Part shown: positions 1-12,758 of the stretch, piece after piece
Layout: every line of letters starts with the position of its first letter
Position numbering within the stretch: position 1 is the first letter of the stretch
From: Edolisoma coerulescens
Lineage: Eukaryota > Chordata > Aves > Passeriformes > Campephagidae
Direction of reading: 5' to 3'
Assembly (NCBI GenBank): GCA_013397115.1
Contig: VWZW01001281.1
Location: forward strand, 620,250-684,249
Length of the DNA: 64,000 nt
The notes under the pieces: model-generated
Told to the model about the DNA's origin: nothing
The model's input: the letters and a program-made list of their open reading frames with translations, nothing else
Databases searched by the model: none
Translations under genes and position numbers: made by a program

Positions 1-589
1 AAAGTCTCTTCCATATTTGAGGGAAAAAGAGGTTTCTTCTGCTTAGCGTGGTTTCCAAACTGCTACAAGCAAAAACAGACTCGCCCAGAAATCTGCTGCC
101 GTGAAAAAACATTTCTCTCATGAATCTTGCAGTCTTCTCACACTGCTATCATGGGGTGTTTCTTTTAAGGATAAGCAAATTCCAGCCTGAAAACAACGGC
201 TCTCTTTCTTTAACAAAGTCTCTAAAGTCTTCTCACAGCCTTTTTTTTTTTTTTAAGTGACTCGGCATGACCACTTCTCCTTTTCCGCAGGCTGCACACA
301 GAATTCTCTTCCCCCCATGTCTTTCACAGAGAAATAAAACAGTTTGTGACATTACAGTCTCATACCACTGCATGCAAGAAGCGTTTTTAAGCTACGCGCG
401 ACAAAACACGCTGCCGCCCTCTTTTCCAGTCTTTGCTTCATCTCACATGACTCACTCTCTGTTTCTCTTTGACCCTGAAATTTTCATGATGGAGAGATGA
501 CTTTGTTCAGGCTGTTCAGTTTGTTCAGGTGGAGGAAAGCTTCGCTCTCTTTGTGCTGCTGGCTGCATGGTGTCTTCTTCAATTCGGTG

Positions 590-885
590 CAAGTTGTGCT
601 GGCTTCAGAAAGCTCCGCCAGGTCCGCGCGGGGCCGCGCCGGCTGCGTGGGGGGTGGGGGGAGGAGAGGAAACTCGCCAGTCCCCAAGAGCCGCGCCGGG
701 TAAGTTCAGCCGTGCAGCAAATCACGGCTGTTTTCAGCTGCCCGCGGCTCTGAGATAGTTTTTTCCCGCAGTGACCCAGGGGTCTGTGCCGCTGCGCCGG
801 AGGCGAAGAATGGAGGGCGCAGGGGTCCCGGCCCGGCCACCCCTCCGGGAGAGACCGGAAACCCGAAGCTCGAATTTCCCGCGGC
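590..885. promoter_or_regulatory. CpG-rich patch with possible first exon and short intron
   Basis: A dense cluster of CpG dinucleotides and long G/C runs stands out from AT-rich surroundings, as in CpG-island promoters. On the + strand a donor-like GGGTAAGT (about 698-705) is followed about 70 bases later by an acceptor-like TTTTTTCCCGCAG (ending about 770). Two + strand frames before the donor are open; the one starting with ATG at 497 begins with a hydrophobic, leader-like stretch. I recognise no protein here. A promoter for a non-coding RNA or an unrecognised gene is possible. Confidence 0.35.
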
Positions 886-3169
886 CGTGCTGACTTTTAT
901 ATGCAAAACTGCGAGAAGCGATTGGTCTACAACTGTCTATCAACTCAGTTTTCAACCCACCACAGATACCTACATTCCTCACTATGTAATGTGTGTCCTT
1001 TTTTTTGCCTACTTTCTCAGGAAAAGAGCTGTACAGTTTATGTGGTTAAATCAAATCAGGATCCAAGCATTTTGATATGCTTTTTGTTTTTAAATGAAAA
1101 GTAATTGAAGAATAATTAATGAAACACAAGATAAATATCAACAATGTAAATACAATACTAGACATTCAAACATTATCAAACACCTGTGACTTGCTGGATG
1201 TCTAACTGGATTTTGACCACCACTCTGCTATGCCAATGTTTCTCTCCACAGTCACAAATTTTTGTACATTGTTAAATTTTTTCAAGTTGATTCCTGCCCT
1301 CAAGGTCTCTTAGTAGTCACTTGTTTGCTATGTAACCAGGCTGAGACTCAACCTAAGGCAGATTCACCTTTGGTAATTTCCTCCCAGCACTATGAGCTTT
1401 TGGGTGATGCCTTCTCAGACAGCTGCAGGTCTTACACTGCCCCAAGTTATGTCAATGTTGCTCTCCTGGCTGCTGCTGTCCAGGAATCACTGGGGGTCTG
1501 TGTGGATCTCCCACACCTGCCCTCAGGCTGGTACCTGCCCTGTTTGTGTCACTGAGGCCGTGCTGCTCTGCCTGTGGCCCTGGCGCCAGGATTTATCTGA
1601 TTTCTGTGTTGTTATGCAGTGTCCCTACAATTAGAACTTCATCTCTCTGGTGCTGTTTCTGAAGTTTAATGTTCTTCCTATTGCTTGACTCATCTATTTG
1701 CTAATTTTGTGTGTATGCATCTCTGTTGGAAACCTCAGGGATTTGCCTAACTTTGAGCTCACCTGCCCAAGAGCACCTACCTGGGGTGGGCTAGGCTGCT
1801 TTTTCATGTGTACGTGGCAAGGGAAGCGTCTCACTGTCTTTTGTGCCACGGGCACATCCCCAGGCTAGGTAGGGTCACACTAGGCAAGGATTGGAACACA
1901 ACCGAGGCTGCCTTTTTTCCAGTTTGAGCCCCACTGATGAAAACAACAGCAAAAACTCGAGCACCCTGAGCTCAGTGTTGCAGCCCCTGCATTCCCAGTC
2001 TGCAGAAGTGCAACCACAGCATCTCCCTGCTTGCCTTCGGCAACTGTGCCTCTCCACCTCTGGCATGTTCCCAAGCTCTTCTCTGGAGAGCTTTCTGTGA
2101 TGCAAAGAGGTCAATAATACAAATAATTAATGTCAAGCGGCTGTCAATAGATACTAGGTCTGAAAACATAGCACATGCAAGCCCATATTAATTAATTGCA
2201 TCCCACTCTGAAATTTGAACATTAAGCAAACTAGGAGGGATGGTATGGTGATAATGATCAATGCTTATTTTTTCCTGGGAGATGTTGAGAAGCAGAGCAG
2301 CTTTGGCACAGCTAAGTCCTTACTGAGTTCGTTTATCTCTCCCTTCTTCTGAAATTGAATTTTTAAATATTTGGTAGTTAATGGTATAATGCTTACTTTA
2401 CAGAAAGTTGAGATGCTCAATCAGAATATTAAAAATTCCTTTAATGTATTTATTTAAAATACAAAAAGAAGAATTACACAGGAAAGCAGCAAATGAGAAA
2501 TTAAATTTTTATCTTGACACACAGACTGCTTTTTCATGTGATCTGATCCATGTTCTTGCTATTTATATTTCATACTTAGTTCTTGCATCTGGTGCATTTA
2601 GCCCAATCCAATTCTCTGCTCTTGGAAGCATTTGATCAAGGTGGAAGAGCAGGGATCTCATCCTGGCACACACAAACCTCAAAGAGGGTAATAGCAAACA
2701 AGGCATGTCAGACCAACACCACCATCTTAAAAAGAGCCCATGTAAAGATCTTTCCCATATAGACATATTATGTCTGTATTGATTTGTGGGGTGGGAGCTA
2801 TTGGAGTTTTTCTCTGATATTTCTAAAGCAGATATCTGATAGTGTCAGCTTTTCTACGTTGCAAAACTTTTTTTGCAAATGGGAGGGAAAGAGCTACAGG
2901 AATAAAATCAGAAGCTTTATAAAGGCCCTGGTTTTTAATATACAAAATAATCTCACTAGAATGTGCAGGAGGAGATAAATAGGGGAGCAGAGTAACATAG
3001 TTTTACCTTCAGAATAATACCTGTCTTTACTCAGGTGTAGAAACATTTCAATACAAGTTTGTTTTCTTTGCTCACTCAATCTGACACAAGTCCCGGCTGC
3101 TGCCCACAGCAGTCCTTGTCTCTCTTTCCTGCCTCTTCCCTGCCCGAAGCCCTAGGTGCCAGTGAGAGT

Positions 3170-3445
3170 GCAGTGAGCAGAGCCCCTGTCCCGGGGCAGT
3201 CTCTCGCAGTTCCGCGGGCGCGGAGCTGGCACCGCGGGGAGGCTGGAGCGGAATGGGGCTGCTGAGGGCAGGGACAGCCTGGTCTGGTGCTGCCTGTGCT
3301 GGACTGGAGGGTGCATGACCTGGAGCTCTTCCCTCATCTCGCAGCGCCCATCACTTCCTAAGAGCGGGAAGAGCCGGCTGGGGGGAGCTGGCTTTTCATC
3401 TCCGCGCCGCTCGAAGCCGGGAGCAGGCGTGCCTGCCCGGAGCGC
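3170..3445. promoter_or_regulatory. Second CpG-rich patch
   Basis: CpG dinucleotides are concentrated around CCGCGGGCGCGGAGC, CTCGCAGCGCCC and CCGCGCCGCTCGAAGCC in an otherwise CpG-poor region. A 203-codon open frame on the minus strand (3152-3763) runs through it, as GC-rich sequence tends to allow; it has no recognisable domain. This may be a weak CpG island or promoter, with no direct sign of transcription. Confidence 0.3.
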
Positions 3446-4841
3446 ACCCTCCCCGAAGGCAGAAGCTGGCCAAGCTCTGCAGATAAGGAGAGAGAGGTGA
3501 TGAGGGGTGGATCCTGCTGCCTGCCCATGAGCAGGGAGGAGTGAGTGAAATACCACATTCAAGCACAAGAATCCCGTTGAAAGGAACAGAGCTTTGAGAG
3601 GAGGAGCTGGCATCACCTCAGGTTTTCCTGTGCATCCTCCTCCCGTTGCTATTCCTTTGAACTCCCTGGCCTTTAGAGGAAAGGAAACATGGCAGATGTC
3701 CAAGAACAGCCTTTCCTTAGCTGGAAGCTGAACAGCTCGTATCTGAGAGAGGAAAAACATCAAGGGAGATCAGGAAAGGGAAATGGTGTCTCTAAGTGGT
3801 TAAGAGTTAAGCAGCCTGCCTGTTAGGTGCCAATGAACTGAAATTACTCTGTTGCTATGAAAATAAGAAAAGTTCTCCAGACCAAGATCTTGACTTTGGT
3901 CATGCTGGATATTCTTCCAGCTAAGCAGCATAATTTGTTGAGCACAACAATTTCTCAGAAATTGCTCTGTGGAGTCCCTTTGGATGCTGAGAAACTGAGC
4001 AGTTGTTCTTCAGTCTCTGGTGGAGTAGCCAGTATTATCGAAACATGGTGAATTGCAGTAATTCCTACAATTACTCATGACTGATTTATCACTTGATTGT
4101 AGGAATTGAGTTTAAATAGATTTTTTTCCATCTCCCTTGCTCCCTAATTGATTATTTTTTTGAATGCTGAATCTTTGAGTTTCTCTCATAAAGTAGATTA
4201 AAGTCATTATAGCTGTGTGCTTTTTAATCATTCTGCTGTATAATTACTGTTGCTGCTGCTGTCTTCTGGTTTACACTGCTTCTTTATTAGCAGCTCTTAT
4301 TGCCAGAAGCATTAAACATTTAATAATCTGTCAAGGTGGTAATTTGTTGTCTTTTTTTTTTTACTTGAAGACCTTTTCAGTGATATCTTCAAGCACCTGC
4401 CCTGCCCAGACTTTAATATTCACTTATCTCTGTCTGGTTGGCCTCATGTTATTTTTAATTGCCCTCTTCTGGATAACCAAAGTTACCCATTCATCATACA
4501 GAGAATCTAAATAAGTCACATGCAGCTGTACCAGGCAGTAGGAAAACAGACTGTCCAGAAACAGTAATGAGGCTGATGGCCAGAGATGATGCATAGGCTG
4601 TCTGTTGGCACTAGCAAAAGAACATTATTTGAGCCTGATACAGCATTCATGGTAAAGGCAAGTTGTAGTGGTTTCCATACCAAGGAAGGATTACACCACA
4701 GTTTCTTCTTTTTAATGCTTTTTGGGATTTCCATTGAGGGTTCCTGCAGGAATACAGCCATCCTTCTCCCTGAGCTCCCAGAGGCTTTTCCTATATAGTA
4801 TATACCAGCTCTGGAGTAGCTTGCCTTTCTCAAAAGCCAGG

Positions 4842-5525
4842 TGTTGTGGTTTGACACTGGCCAAACACCAGTCACCTATGAAAGTCACTCACTCACCCTC
4901 CCTTGCCACAGCTAGGCTGAGGAGAGAAAAAATTTAATTAACGCTTCATGAGTTGAGATAAGGACTGGGAGAAAAAACTCCAAGGGTGAAACAGGCTCAG
5001 CTTAGAAGTATAAAGTGAGTTTACTACTAACAGAGTCAGAGGAGGATAATGAGAAGTAAAATAAGCCTTTAAAAACACCCCTTCTTGCCCCTGGTCCCTC
5101 CCTCCTTCCCACTGACAGCGCAGGGAGACAGGGTGTGGGGGTTTTGGTCAGTTCGTCACCCGAGGTTTTCTTCTGCTGCTCAGGGAGAGGAGTCNTCTCG
5201 GCTTGGGCACCTGGAGCATCTCCTCCCCCTCCTTCTCCACTGCCCTTGGTGTCTCCATGTTGTTTCCCTCACATGTTCTCTCCTCCTCCTCTTCTCTGGC
5301 AAGAAAAAAACTGTATACTTTGTTTTGATTTTCTTCTTCAATCTGTTATCACAGAGGCATTACCAGCCTCTCTAACTGGCCCAGCTTTGGCCAGCAGCAT
5401 GTCCATTTTCAGAGCCATGAGGGACTGGCTCTGCCAGACACGGTGGGAGCTTCCAGCAGCTTCTCACAGAAGCCAACTTAGTGCCCTCCCCCCCACCAAA
5501 AACCAGGCTGTGCAAAACCAACACA
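4842..5525. mobile_element. Solo LTR of an endogenous retrovirus
   Basis: The element begins TGTTGTGGTTTGACACTGGCC and ends CCAACACA, giving TG...CA termini with an imperfect inverted repeat. It is flanked by the 5-bp direct repeat CCAGG (4837-4841 and 5526-5530), as expected of a target-site duplication. Its 684-bp body resembles, from memory, a family of avian LTRs that start with TGTTGTGGTTTG. No gag, pol or env sequence adjoins it, so it is a solo LTR left by recombination. A 5-bp duplication suggests an ERVL-type element, but the class is inferred. One undetermined base (N) is at 5195. Confidence 0.82.
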
Positions 5526-5530
5526 CCAGG

Positions 5531-6200
5531 AAAAGCCAAACAGTTCATACATGGTATTTTATCTCTGTAAAGGCCTTTGGATTGCACTTCTGGCTGACCT
5601 GAGTGGAAGTCGTGGGGCTGTGGCTCCCTGAGGAGTCCTGCGAGGCTGTTCCTCGGCAGCTGTGTCCATCAGCGTTCGCTCGTCCCTGAGGGGCAGCGCT
5701 GCTGAGCGATGGCATTCTGCAGCAGTGACAGCAGTGTCCTCTGGGGTCACAGCCATGAGCTGCAGCACTGCCCAGCTCACATGCAGTGCACAGCAGGACA
5801 CCCTGTGTCCCACTGGAACCAGGCACTGGTGCTGCTGCTGCAGAAGCTGCTCCTTACCCAAGATATCCACTGGAGCCAGCAGCCTGGCCTCTGCACGTGC
5901 CCCTGGGCCCCACCACAGGCATGGGGCCTCAGAGGTGGGGCAGCACACTCCAAGGCAGCTTCTCCTGTGTCCGTGAGGTGATCAGAGATGGGACAGCACC
6001 AGGAAGGGCTGGAAGAAGTGAACAGTTCAGTGTACATTACTGAAAGTGGGGACACAGTGGCCTCTTGGTGACTAAAGGACTGTGGTGGTGGGAAGGTGTT
6101 CAGTTCTCCCCATCCTAAGGGAGAGGACAAAGTGTGGTCGGTTCCTCTGGGCTGGAAGTAAGAATAAAATTCTTGGTGAGGAAAGAGGGTGAAGCCTGGG
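5531..6200. other. GC-richer intergenic stretch, unassigned
   Basis: This moderately GC-rich, CpG-poor block follows the LTR and has several overlapping open frames on both strands (for example 5559-5948 minus and 5662-5976 plus). None resembles a known protein. It could be an unrecognised old repeat or plain unique sequence. Confidence 0.4.
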
Positions 6201-9200
6201 AACTGAGCACCTGGGGACCTGGTGGCATTTCAGCTGCTGGTGGTTTCAAAGGAGCACCTGAAACATGAGTCTGTCAAATCTGACACACACATGATGGGCT
6301 CCTCACTTCTGGCAGGCGAATGGGTCAGGCTGGCTCTTAAATCTCTTTCCCCTCTGCTCTCTATGTGTGGAAGTGCAAGCCAGAGGGAACAAAAATGCTG
6401 GGATTTGCACATGCATCTCCCCTAAAGCTCAAAACAAAAACACAGAGTAAAGGTTTTGACACCCAGAGAAAAGAATAAAATCCAAAGACATCAATCATTT
6501 ATGACTGAAAAGAATGAACAGTCAATAATTGCTTAAAATATTTACTTATATTTTAAATGACATCTTACAGATTTATATTTTCTTTGCTTTATAGTTGTCT
6601 GTTGGAGAAATGGTTACTTTACTTTTTCCTAACATTCCTTCAACCATTTTAGGATAAGCTTTTTCATTAATGGAAATGACTGTCTACATTTCTTTTAGCA
6701 TCTTGTCTGTGCCTTATTTTATCTTGTCAGAAGAAACTAGCAGATAGCAATTCTTAGGGTTTTTCTTGTCTATATGATTATCCAAGACAGGATTTTGACA
6801 ATTTCAGTACAATAGCCTCCTCTCAGGAAGTCTTTGATTCTAAAACATACTCTGAAGTGCTAATTTCTTAACCTTCTAGAGTTCATTATTTGGACAGATA
6901 AAAATTGAGTTTAAAGTGACCTAAAAGGTCATCTTGCCACGGTATAATCTAGTTAAAACTTTCTCAAATTAAATGAAGTGGCCTGTATACCATGTATTGA
7001 TTTAAAAAATCTTCTTAATGTAGTCATATTGTAAGACTCTTGACATTTTTTCTTTTCTCCTTTGATGGAGCTGTTTTTTTACAGAAACTTCAGCATTTTG
7101 TTTTGTAAAACTGTCACCATCTTGATGGCTTCTCAGTTGTATAAGGCTTTGACCTCTGGACCAATCCTATGTTTGGGGAAAACACAGCTGCAAAATATCT
7201 ACTCCTGTGACCCTTGTGAATAAGTTTCTCATATGACATTGATATGAAGAAGCTGAAGGTGGCTTTCAATTACCTCCTGAAGGACTGATGTTGTGGCCTT
7301 AATTCAAGATGCATCCTTTGCACTTTCAAGATAGAAATTTTGATAAGTTCTGCTTTCAAATGTTCTTTTTGCCCTGAAAATTATAATTCTTAATTCAGTT
7401 CTTTTTTAGCCTGGAACAAAACCAAAGAAAGAAATAGTTAAATACATGAAGAGACAACTTCAGCTATGACTCGTGTTTCTTGAAGGTGGGCAAAAGTCAG
7501 ACAAGTTGAAGTCAAGAGCTGCTCTGTGGTGTTGGATAAGGAGGAGGATCCCAACTTTATTGCTACCTTATCCATTCCCATTTATGGCTTTCCTCTGCAA
7601 AATCTTTGTTTTGTGGATTTGGGAACTCTACAGCCAGAGCCTCCTGTTGGCCTCTATGTCCCTGGGTTGTTCAGTGACCTCTCCTGGGAGAACAGGAAAG
7701 AGGCTGATGCCTCAGCATCAGTTAATTGCCAAAATACGTGGCAAAAGAGAAACAAAAGGAAAGTGGAGTCAGTATGTCTCTGCAGAGACAATGTTTTAAG
7801 TCTTCCTGTGGACCTTAAAACGTAATTTGAATGTGCACAAGCATGGTCAGTATTTGAACTTTGACCTCCTCCAGTTGCTTTGCTTTTAAAGAAAGTAATT
7901 TCAATAGTGATACTGGTTTTCTGATGCTTTTTGGCTCATCTACAAAAACTGCTCATCTGAGTTGATTGAGGAGGAAGGGAATAGGTTGTTCTGGGGTGGG
8001 CATTAAAAAAAACATTAAAAATTTAATTGGGTTTATTTCTTAAGTGTTGAAAATACCATACAAAAAAGCTTTTCTGGTATGCAGATCCTGGTCATTTAAA
8101 CAAGACAATGACTTGGTTTCCAAAAAAAAAAAATATTCAGTTGTCCTTTCTTTAGAAAAAGATATTTTGTGGCAAACCTGAAGTAGACAGTATTTGTTCG
8201 ATTCACTGTAATTACTAGAAATGCTTCATCTATTCAAAAGCTTTCATGACACCCTCAGGGACTATTAGGCTTTAATATAAGTTGTTTTTATCTCTGATTT
8301 TTCTCTCAGATGATTTCCCCTTTTGTTTTCTCAACATGTCTAGATTTTGTTATTATAGTGTTAATTTTTTCACTTGAAAAGGTAACAGCAAAGCAATGGT
8401 GTTTCAAATCTTTTATCTGAATTCCTAGGGTCCAATTCTCACGCAGAGCTAAGCTATTTCCTGCTAAAATAATGTTGCAGGTTTGCTAGTGAACAAGCTC
8501 ATTCAATCAATAGTTCTTGTTTGATAGACTAAATAAATGATGTTGTGCTATGTGATAATCTCTGAGTTTTCCCACCACCTGACAGAAGGCTCATACTGAA
8601 GTGGGAGTGCGGAAATGGAGGAATTGACAGGCCCAGACAAATGAACAATTAAGTTGCTGTTCTGAGGTCTGTGGCAAGGCAATAGAATAAGGTAGGGTAC
8701 GTGCCTGGAATATCAAAACCTTACACGCTACTTTTAAAGTGTCCCAGGAGAACTGCTGGACAGATACTGCATGAAAAGCGGATGATATTCTTGTTACAGC
8801 AGATTAGGTGGTGTATCAGCAGCCTAAAACTTGGAAATACGGGAAAATGAGGCCAGAATACTTTGAACAAAGGAACCTATGTACGTATATTTCTAAAGCA
8901 ATAATCTGCTTATTTTCAGCAAGTACATTTTGAAGCAACCTCTGGTCAAAGAGGAAGAGGCCTGAGGTGTTACGAGGAGTGAAATGAGGGAGTTTTCAGC
9001 AGCAGGTCCCTTGTTCCCAGGCTGCAGCCTGGTTGGTGGTGCCAATAATTATACAAGTCACAGATTTCAAATGTCACCATTATCCAGCCACATCTGCAGT
9101 GTCACAAGTAGCAAAAGGACAACAAGAAGTGGGTATATTCACAGTATCTCTTGCTTCTGTCGCGTATCCATACTGTAAAATGTTTGATTCTATTGATTCT

Positions 9201-12200
9201 TATTTAAGTAATTTCCCACTTCAGAAAAAGAAAACGCGTTACCAACAAAGTGCACTGCCTTGCACCTTCAGCTAGGACAGAAGAGATGCATCAGCAAATG
9301 CTTGAGCAGATGTAAAAGCACTGCTAAAGAAATGGGCCCTTATGAGGATCTGATTTCAATTTTGGGATAAGTAAATGTGTTTGCTTTGGCATTACTTTTT
9401 TTTCTTCTGGATGTATTTTTTTCCCATATCTGCCAATAAACTGCAAATACGATGATAGAAAAGAAACTGCATTGTGAGTCATAAATAGGATTATTGACTA
9501 AACAGCAGTTGTAGGATCTGCACTGCCAATGTGTAAGCCAGAAAGCATATCTTGGCTGTACAATTTTATTTCTATTTTCATAGAAGCAGCAGTTAAAAAA
9601 ATCATTATCGCGTGCGTCTGAGCTGATCGTGTTTGATTTGGATGTCACTGGGATGCAATAAACAGGAAACCCCAGTGTGCCATTTTACTAAGACAGTTTT
9701 CAGAGAGGAAGCACAGTTTCTGCAGCAAAGCACCGCTGATTTACATGGATTTTCTTGTCACATGTTTTGGCAAAATGTATCAGCTTGTGCTTCTTAGCAT
9801 CAACAAATAATACTTGACTTGCAAACGAGCTCCTTGGCAAGAACCCAGCCACAGGAGGCTTGGAGACTTGACTGTATAAAAAAGAGTTTCATTTCACCAA
9901 TTTCTGAACTGGCACTATCCCTGCCATGGTTGTCTGCAGCCATTCACTGATCCCTGCTCTTGATTCTTGGATATTGAAGCTATTCAGCCTGTCAGCTTTT
10001 ACCAAATTCCAAGCAATGAAAATTAAACATTTATTTTTTCAATTTCCATGTTAATGCTTTAAAGGGCTCTCAAGCTCATTTGTGCTCTCATGTTTGAAAT
10101 TAATCTTTTCTTCCATGTGAAATTGGTATCTTTACCCTCACAATGTAGGCCTTTCAAAATGTTCATGTTTTAAAGAAAAGAGGCAGCTTACTTTGTATTT
10201 TTCCTGTGCAGCCTTCTTGTTCATAATGAGCTTAAATATAAGGAGCATAAACCCATCTGGAAATAAAATTATGCACTAGGTTCACTAAAAAAAGTAATTA
10301 CATTATAATCAAACTGTCACTTTATGAGCTTGTGGGAGATGAAATACACTACAAGCTGACAAAAGAAGAGGATGGCTTGCTCTTTTAAACATCATCCACG
10401 GCACAAAGCAGTGAAGAAAATCTGAATTAGGTACAGTGTAACCAGGAAAGCACTTGGAGCCAGGCAAGTAAACCTCAGCACAAGGACGAGGGAGACAAAT
10501 GTGCTTTCTTCTGGGGGAATGGGGGAGCCTTCAGCTTATGCAGCCCAATACATGTGCAGGCTACTACTGTCAGTAGACTGATAGCCCAAGGGTGTTTGGA
10601 CACACGATGGGAAACACTGACCTGTGATTGGGAAATGACCTGTATTCCTCAGTCATGTTTTGCAGGGAACTTCAGCCTGTGCTGCTGTGGCAGCTCTTGC
10701 ATTACCTTCCTCGTTTGCTTCATCCGAAGCAGTTGTGCCCCACCAAGCAGCTTGTATTCAGCAGAGGCTGACTCCTGTCTCAGGTTAAACATGTGAGGGA
10801 ATTGGGACAATCGGAATGTATGAGTTGTCTTTGTTCACATTTTGCTGTATCTTATGGCCCTCTCAACCTGCCTAACTGTGATTGGAAATGCCTTGGTTTA
10901 GGTAAAATCCATGGTCCTGTGTAGACTCTAGCAGCATTCAGGTGGAAGTGATTTTCTTGAGTCCTTCAGACCCTTGTCATATGAGCTTTTGTTGAATAAA
11001 GTCCTTTCTCCCTTCTGACGTAATTTCTTTCAGATCTGAATCTGTTCCCTCTTTTCTGTTCTCTGTCAGCAATGGATCCCTTTCATGGGCAGATCCTTGC
11101 TCTGACACTTGACAATGGGCTGGTGGCACGCAGTGGGCATGAGTGTGGGGCACAGGGAGAGGGGGAGGAGCTGGTGATGTGTGTCTGGATGCCAGCCTTG
11201 TCGTTGCATCAGGAGCCAGGGAGGGCACAGGTGGGTAGCTGAAAGTTTATCCTCCTGGATGGACCAAAGCTGGTGAAAGATTTGTGCCCAGGAGAACTGC
11301 TCTTGCTGCCAGTAGTGCATCTAATGAAAGAGAAATTTGTTCTCAGACAGGGTCTTTCTTCTGGTAACTGAAAAAAAAAAAGCTTCAGAAATATGAACGG
11401 GTTGAAATTCATATTTTTGTAGTCTGGGTTTTTTTCTGTTCTAGAGATAGAAATGGTGACACACTGAGAGGTCCGTGCTGTGTAAGTGGCACAGCTGATA
11501 CCTTTATTCAGTGTCTTGCTTTTCATGCTATGAATTCAGACAGAACAGCACGGGATTGCTTTCTATATGCAGTGGATAAGACCCACTTTGTGTATTCATG
11601 ACACATCTCTCTGGCAGCATCCTGAGAGCCTCAGCAAAACAGAAGGTGGGGGAGCTCACTGGAGACTTCCTGATACTACAGCTTGCTTTTCCAAATTTAA
11701 ATCCCTAATTTGTTTAGGTACAATTAATTTTTATTTCTTTTCTAAGAAAACTGGAAAGATTCCAGTTCCAAGAACAGGAACATGAAATAAAGCTTCATCA
11801 AAGTGAAATAATAATAAAACCTTGTCCAAATGCCTGTGTAACTGTGTAGCCTCTGTTTTGACAGAAATAGCTGTCAGAAACAGCTTTTGACAGCAGCTCT
11901 CCCCAGATAAAAATAGCAGTTTTAAAGCTACTGTTCTTAAATTCCAGCACCAAATCTCAGGACAGGCAACCCCACTCATGAGCTGCCAACAGTGGTTTAC
12001 TGATGAGCTGTTAACTTGTGATTGAAGGCCTCATGGACTGAAATTTAGCATCATCCTTATTCCGCATTTTGCTGCTGTTCCTGGCAAGAGACTTGGTTAA
12101 ATTGCCATAGTCTTCTTTTCATTAAATTCATGCTCCTATAGCCACCTTTATCATGCAAGACACATAAGAAATGTTGAATTGCAAAAAACAAACAAACGAA

Positions 12201-12714
12201 CAAAGAAAAAACCCTAACAAGCCTCAAACCAACCTAACAAAATAATCAATAATCTCATGACAGAAGGTACAGGTAAGGTTTTCTTTGACTGTGCAGATAC
12301 TTCCATGAGGCCACTGTGGCCTGTTGGGCATAACGAGGCTGTTTGGAGCAGAAACTGCACTTGTCCCAGTGTCTTGGGCAGCCTCAACTTCCCCCATTTC
12401 TGTTCTGCTGCCAGGATGAAGGCAGGGATGCTGGTTCATCTCCATGCCCATCTTGCTGCACACAGCAAGGCTCACTGTTCAAGCCCTGAATTCACAGCAG
12501 AGCCAAGGGTGGAATTTGTGCTCCCTGGTGGATTCAAATCCTTAAGAAAGTTGGAGAATCAACATATGCCACATATATTCACTCCCCTTGGGACCCATTA
12601 CCTTTCTGGCTCTTTCTGCTCATATTTAAATTGACCTCAAGTTGCAACAAATGCTGCAAAAAAGGCTTCTAAATAGATTAGATGGTGCTTATCTTTTTGG
12701 TTTTTTGGTTCTTG

Positions 12715-12758
12715 TTGTTTTTATTATTATTATTATTAATAACAGTAATAATAATAAA
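12715..12758. repeat. (ATT)n / (AAT)n microsatellite
   Basis: Tandem TTA units run into a mirrored TAA tract with small interruptions. Confidence 0.85.

Larger units (their letters stand above)
1..4836. other. Intergenic sequence, no gene recognised
   Basis: Apart from the two CpG-rich patches I see no supported gene. Open frames are short, overlap on both strands and carry no known domain. The rest is AT-rich unique-looking sequence with ordinary homopolymers. Confidence 0.6.

Noticed and set aside
5559..5976. Overlapping 129- and 104-codon frames after the first LTR
   Set aside because: No recognisable protein on either strand; composition alone explains them.
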